Origin: Irpex lacteus
Lineage: Eukaryota > Basidiomycota > Agaricomycetes > Polyporales > Irpicaceae
Length of the DNA stretch: 64,000 nucleotides
Assembly (NCBI GenBank): GCA_001986395.2
Contig: MQVO02000035.1
Span: 1-64,000, forward strand
Direction: 5' to 3'
This document shows positions 60,950 to 64,000 of the stretch, one piece after another. The translations under genes were made by a program, and so were the position numbers. The notes beneath the pieces are model-generated. The model ran no database searches and had not been told where the DNA came from. It saw only the letters and a program-made list of their open reading frames with translations. The number at the start of each line of letters is the position of its first letter. Positions within the stretch are counted from its first letter, which is position 1.

Positions 60950-61440
60950 ATTAGACGTGAGTTCGTTGAGAGTGAGGGGATAGGACGAACCCGCCGCTGC
61001 GGAGCGTACCGTCCTCAAGGTGAAAGACGGTCCAGGACCAAGCTTTGTAGGACGGACAGCTGTCCCGCGGTGGTTTTCTGCCTAATAAATGGATGGTAGG
61101 TGCGTGTCAGATGGAGGCGAGCAAGCAAGAGTACGCACCCACAGGTCACGTACGACGAGCACGTCGCCAACAGCGGCATCGGGCAAGTTTTCGGTCCGCT
61201 TGTCGAAGTATATCAACGTGAGGCTGTCGCCGCAGTGGTCGATATTCCGAGGGCATTTCCCTGTGCCAGTGGGAGAGTGTCTGGTCAGTTGAAGTATCAC
61301 ACTGGCATTTACGAGAGGAGAACGAAGAGTGCGAGTAGAGGTACGGATGAGGAAGTGGGAGTGGGGAGATAGGGAAGAACGCACCGGACGACCGCGCCGA
61401 TACACCGATCGCGAGGGCTCTCCCCGGTTACTAAGTGTAT
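60950..61440 (-). pseudogene. POT1-like gene unit B, truncated
   Basis: The unit holds ALAIGVSARSS-type DNA at 61430-61382, then NIDHCGDSLTLIYFDKRTENLPDA followed by GDVLVVRDLWVR (61250-61140). This is the best-preserved first-OB-fold block of the array. Next comes SYKAWSWTVFHLEDGTLRSG at about 61060-60985. The module with CVRLADWW is missing at the downstream end. Confidence 0.65.
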
Positions 61441-61484
61441 CACGCCCTCGTTCCACAGCTCGATTCGATCTTGACACCGTGACT

Positions 61485-61800
61485 AGCTAAGCCACAGCTC
61501 GATCTTGTCACTAGTTCCACAGCTCGATCTCAACACCGTGCCACAGCTCGATCTTAACACCGTGACTAGATAAGCCAGCCTGAGAGCTGGGACGCACCAG
61601 CTAAGCCAGCCTGAGAGCTGGGATGTACCAGCTAAGTCAGAGTCAGACCTGGGATGCACCAGCTGGCCTGGGAGTGCCAGTGGACCAGGGACGATGGAGG
61701 GGGAGGGGGGGGGAGGGCGATGGCCTGGGAGTAGACAGGGGCGATGGACGGGGGCGATGGGGCGATGGGGGGGGGGGGGGGGGGTAGGGGTGGAAGTGTA
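61485..61800. repeat. AGCTAAGCCAG...GCTGGGA repeats and poly-G tracts
   Basis: Imperfect tandem copies of an approximately 35-bp unit (AGCTAAGCCAGCCTGAGAGC, TGGGACGCACC) and of CCACAGCTCGAT fill 61485-61680. They are followed by G-rich DNA with a run of 18 Gs at 61767-61784. The same AGCTAAG unit returns at 62055-62095, 63035-63070 and 63905-64000. Confidence 0.8.
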
Positions 61801-61936
61801 GTCCCGACTGGTAACGTATAGGCTTAGGGCTGTAGACTCCGTTCGTGTTTTGTTTTGTTTTGGTGGCTATGGAGCTACGAAGGGAAAGTGGTCAAATGGA
61901 AGTTAGCTGGTTGAGCAGCAGAAAGATGTGTTCGCT

Positions 61937-62060
61937 CACCTCGAAGATACAGTCGAAATACCGACCAGGAGGCACATCCTCAACGAGCCTATGAACCCTC
62001 CCCAGCTCTCTCTCCGACGCACCACCGTATCTCCACCACCACTCCCATCCGGGATGCACC
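61937..62060 (-). pseudogene. POT1-like second-OB-fold exon, isolated copy
   Basis: Reads ELGRVHRLVEDVPPGRYFDCIFE on the minus strand, ending at a GTGAGC donor. This is the clearest example of the POT1 R-HRL...YFDC-VE block in the window. No partner first-OB-fold pieces lie directly upstream of it; G-rich tract DNA does. Confidence 0.65.
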
Positions 62061-62133
62061 AGCTAAGTCAGCTAAGTCAGAGCTGGGATGCACCAGCTGG
62101 CCTGGGAGTGGACCGGGGCGACGGAGTGGACCG

Positions 62134-62201
62134 GGGCGATGGAGGGGAGGGGAGGGGAGGGGAGGGGAGGGGAGGGGAGGGGAGGGGAGGGGAGGGGGGG
62201 T
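62134..62201. repeat. (AGGGG)n tract
   Basis: About eleven perfect AGGGG pentamers followed by a run of 8 Gs. On the plus strand this has strong G-quadruplex-forming composition. It lies between two POT1-like exon copies. Confidence 0.9.
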
Positions 62202-62329
62202 GGTTGGGCGTGTAGTCCCGACTGGTAACGTATAGGCTTAGGACTCCATTCGTGTTTTGTTTTGGTGGCTATGGAGGAGAAGTATTCAAGGGGAAGTTCA
62301 AGTGAGTTGAGTTGAGAAGAAAGAAGATG

Positions 62330-63000
62330 TCTTCTCACCTCGACGGTACAGTCGACATCCACCAGGAGGCACATGCGCATGCTTGATGAGCCTATGCACC
62401 CTCCCCCTGAGCTCTCTCCGAGGCTACGCCCTCCCAGCTCTCTCCGACGCTACGCCCTCCCCATGCCTCGACGTCGATATCTCCCATCCCCACGCCTCGA
62501 CGTGGATACCTCCTCTCCCATCCCCACGCCTCCCCCCACAAGTCCGCCAACCGCCAACCGCACGCAATAACAATACTAATTCTCTGGCGGGGTGAGGAGA
62601 GTGCGGAGAGTGAGGAGAGTGCGGAGCGTACCGTCCTCGGGATGGAAGATGGTCCAGAACGAAGCTTTGTAGGACGGGCAGCTCCCCCGCGGTGGATTTC
62701 TGCCTAAAAGAGATACTAGGTACGTGTCAGATGGAGGCAAGCAGGCGAGAGTACGCACCCGGGCAGGTTTTCGGTTCGCTCGTCGAAGGTCAACGTGAGG
62801 CTGTCACCGCAGTGATCGATATTCCGAGGGTATTTCCCAGTGGGAGCTTTTGGTCAGTTGAAGTATCACATTTACGAGAGCCTGAGGAGAACCGGGATAT
62901 CCAGTAGAAGGAAGTGGGAGTGGGGAAATAGGGAAGAACGCACCAGACGACCGCGCCAATACACCTATCTCTCCCCGGTTACTAAGTGTATCACGCCTCG
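62330..63000 (-). pseudogene. POT1-like gene unit C, broken
   Basis: Pieces in order on the minus strand: IGVLARSSGAFF near 62970-62930, NIDHCGDSLTLTF-E-RTENLP near 62825-62760, SYKASFWTIFHPEDGTLR at 62670-62610, CVRLAVGGL-type DNA near 62560, and VDCTVE with a GTGAGA donor at 62340. Duplications of short words (GCGGTTGGCGGTTGGCGG) and frame changes show decay. Confidence 0.65.
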
Positions 63001-63317
63001 TTCCACAGTTTGATTCGATCTTAACACCGTAACTAGCTAAGCCAGAGCCAGAGCTGGGACGCACCAGCCTGCTGGAGTAGACCGGGGCGATGGAGGGGTT
63101 GCCAGTGTGCGTGTAGTCCCGACTGGTAACGTATAGGCTCAAGGCTGTAGACTCCATTCGTGTTTTGTTTTGGTGGCCATGGAGGATCTACGAAGGGAGA
63201 AGTATCCAGGTGGAAGTGGAAGTTGGTTCGGTTGGGTTGAGCGAGTGGAAGTTCAAGTTAGTTGGGTTGAGCAAGTTCAAGTCAGTTAGGTTGAGCAGAA
63301 AGAAAGTGTTCGCTCAC

Positions 63318-63920
63318 CTCGACGGTACACTCGAAACACCCAGCGGGAGGCGCATGCGCCCTCCCCAGCTCTCTCCGACGCTACGATGTGCTGCACCACC
63401 GTATCTCTTCCCATCCGCACGCCTCCCCACCAGTCCGCCAACCGCCAACCGCACGCAATACTGGTTCCGAGTCTCTGGCGGGGTGAGGAGAGTGCAGAGA
63501 GTGAGGAGAGTGCGGAGCGTACTCGAGGTGAAAGACAAGCTTTGTTGAACGGGCAGCTGGTTTCCGCCTAATAAATGGATGGTAGGTGAGTATTAGTGTT
63601 CAACGTCAGATGCATACACACAGGTCACGTACGACGAGCACGTCGCCAACGACGTCATCGAGCAAGTTTTCGCCAATCCGCTTGTCGAAGGTCAACATGA
63701 GGCTTTCGAGGGTATCTCTCTGTGGGAGAGTTTTTGGTCGTGGTCAGTTGGAATATTAAATTTAGATTTACGAGAGGAGAGGAGGCGAGAAGAAGGAAGT
63801 GGAAGTGGGAAGAACGCACCAGACTGCGCCAATACACCGATCTCTCCGGTTACTAAGCGTATCACGCCTCGTTCCACAGCTCGATTCGATCTTAACACCG
63901 TGACTAGCGAAGCCAGCCTG
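63318..63920 (-). pseudogene. POT1-like gene unit D, broken
   Basis: Pieces in order: IGVLAQSGAFF near 63840, FDKR-E-LLDD-type DNA with GDVLVVR-related DNA at 63690-63625, a short SF-like block near 63540, NQYCVRLAVGGLVGR at 63460-63430, and CFECTVE with a GTGAGC donor at 63320. It is closest in structure to unit C. The array continues past the window. Confidence 0.6.
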
Positions 63921-64000
63921 AGAGCTGGGATGCACTAGCTAAGCCAGAGCCAGAGCTGGGATACACCAGCACCAGCTAAGTCAGAGCTGGCCCGGGATGC
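63905..64000. repeat. AGCTAAGCCAG repeat at the window edge
   Basis: Copies of the same unit seen at 61485-61680 begin again after unit D and are cut by the end of the window. The repeat/gene module is therefore iterated further. Confidence 0.75.

Overview
The window is the end of a chromosome from a filamentous basidiomycete, most likely an Agaricomycete. It opens with a C-rich telomere tract (repeat CCTAA, so TTAGG on the G strand). Genes are rich in short GT-AG introns of about 50-80 bp. The families seen (Crinkler-like N-terminal domain, fungal TET/JBP-like oxygenase, S41 peptidase, a multi-exon F-box-like family) are typical of that class. All gene models below were built by hand from reading frame, splice consensus and intron phase. 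Family names rest on motif recognition, not on a database search.

Layout. 1-5.6 kb: telomere, a gag-like element, palindromic repeats, and two relics of an epoxide hydrolase gene. 5.7-17.2 kb: three complete housekeeping genes, namely AP-1/2 beta-adaptin (+), Arp2/3 subunit 5 (-) and cytosolic seryl-tRNA synthetase (-). They are separated by repeat-rich spacers. 17.8-41.6 kb: accessory DNA holding an F-box-like paralogue family (complete copies at 23.6 and 29.7 kb, another at 17.8-19.9 kb, a dead copy at 40.7-41.6 kb) and a complete 12-exon ferric reductase at 36-38.7 kb. 43.1-46.8 kb: a Crinkler-type gene whose third exon is split by a young LTR retroelement that carries only gag. 47.4-56.1 kb: an acidic nuclear-type protein, a 676-bp MITE, an 18-exon secreted S41-peptidase-like gene, and a frameshifted TET/JBP-like oxygenase gene. 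57.7-59.5 kb: the fifth F-box-like member (-). 60.2-64.0 kb: a tandem array of broken POT1-like (telomere single-strand binding) gene units, mixed with G-rich tracts and short repeats, running off the window.

The housekeeping block is independent of its surroundings. The rest looks like a subtelomeric zone of duplication and decay. The F-box-like family shares intron positions and phases, and one pair (23.2-25.4 and 29.2-31.8 kb) also shares upstream DNA. The Crinkler-type gene has left a truncated copy 7 kb upstream. No tRNA or rRNA gene and no CRISPR array was seen.
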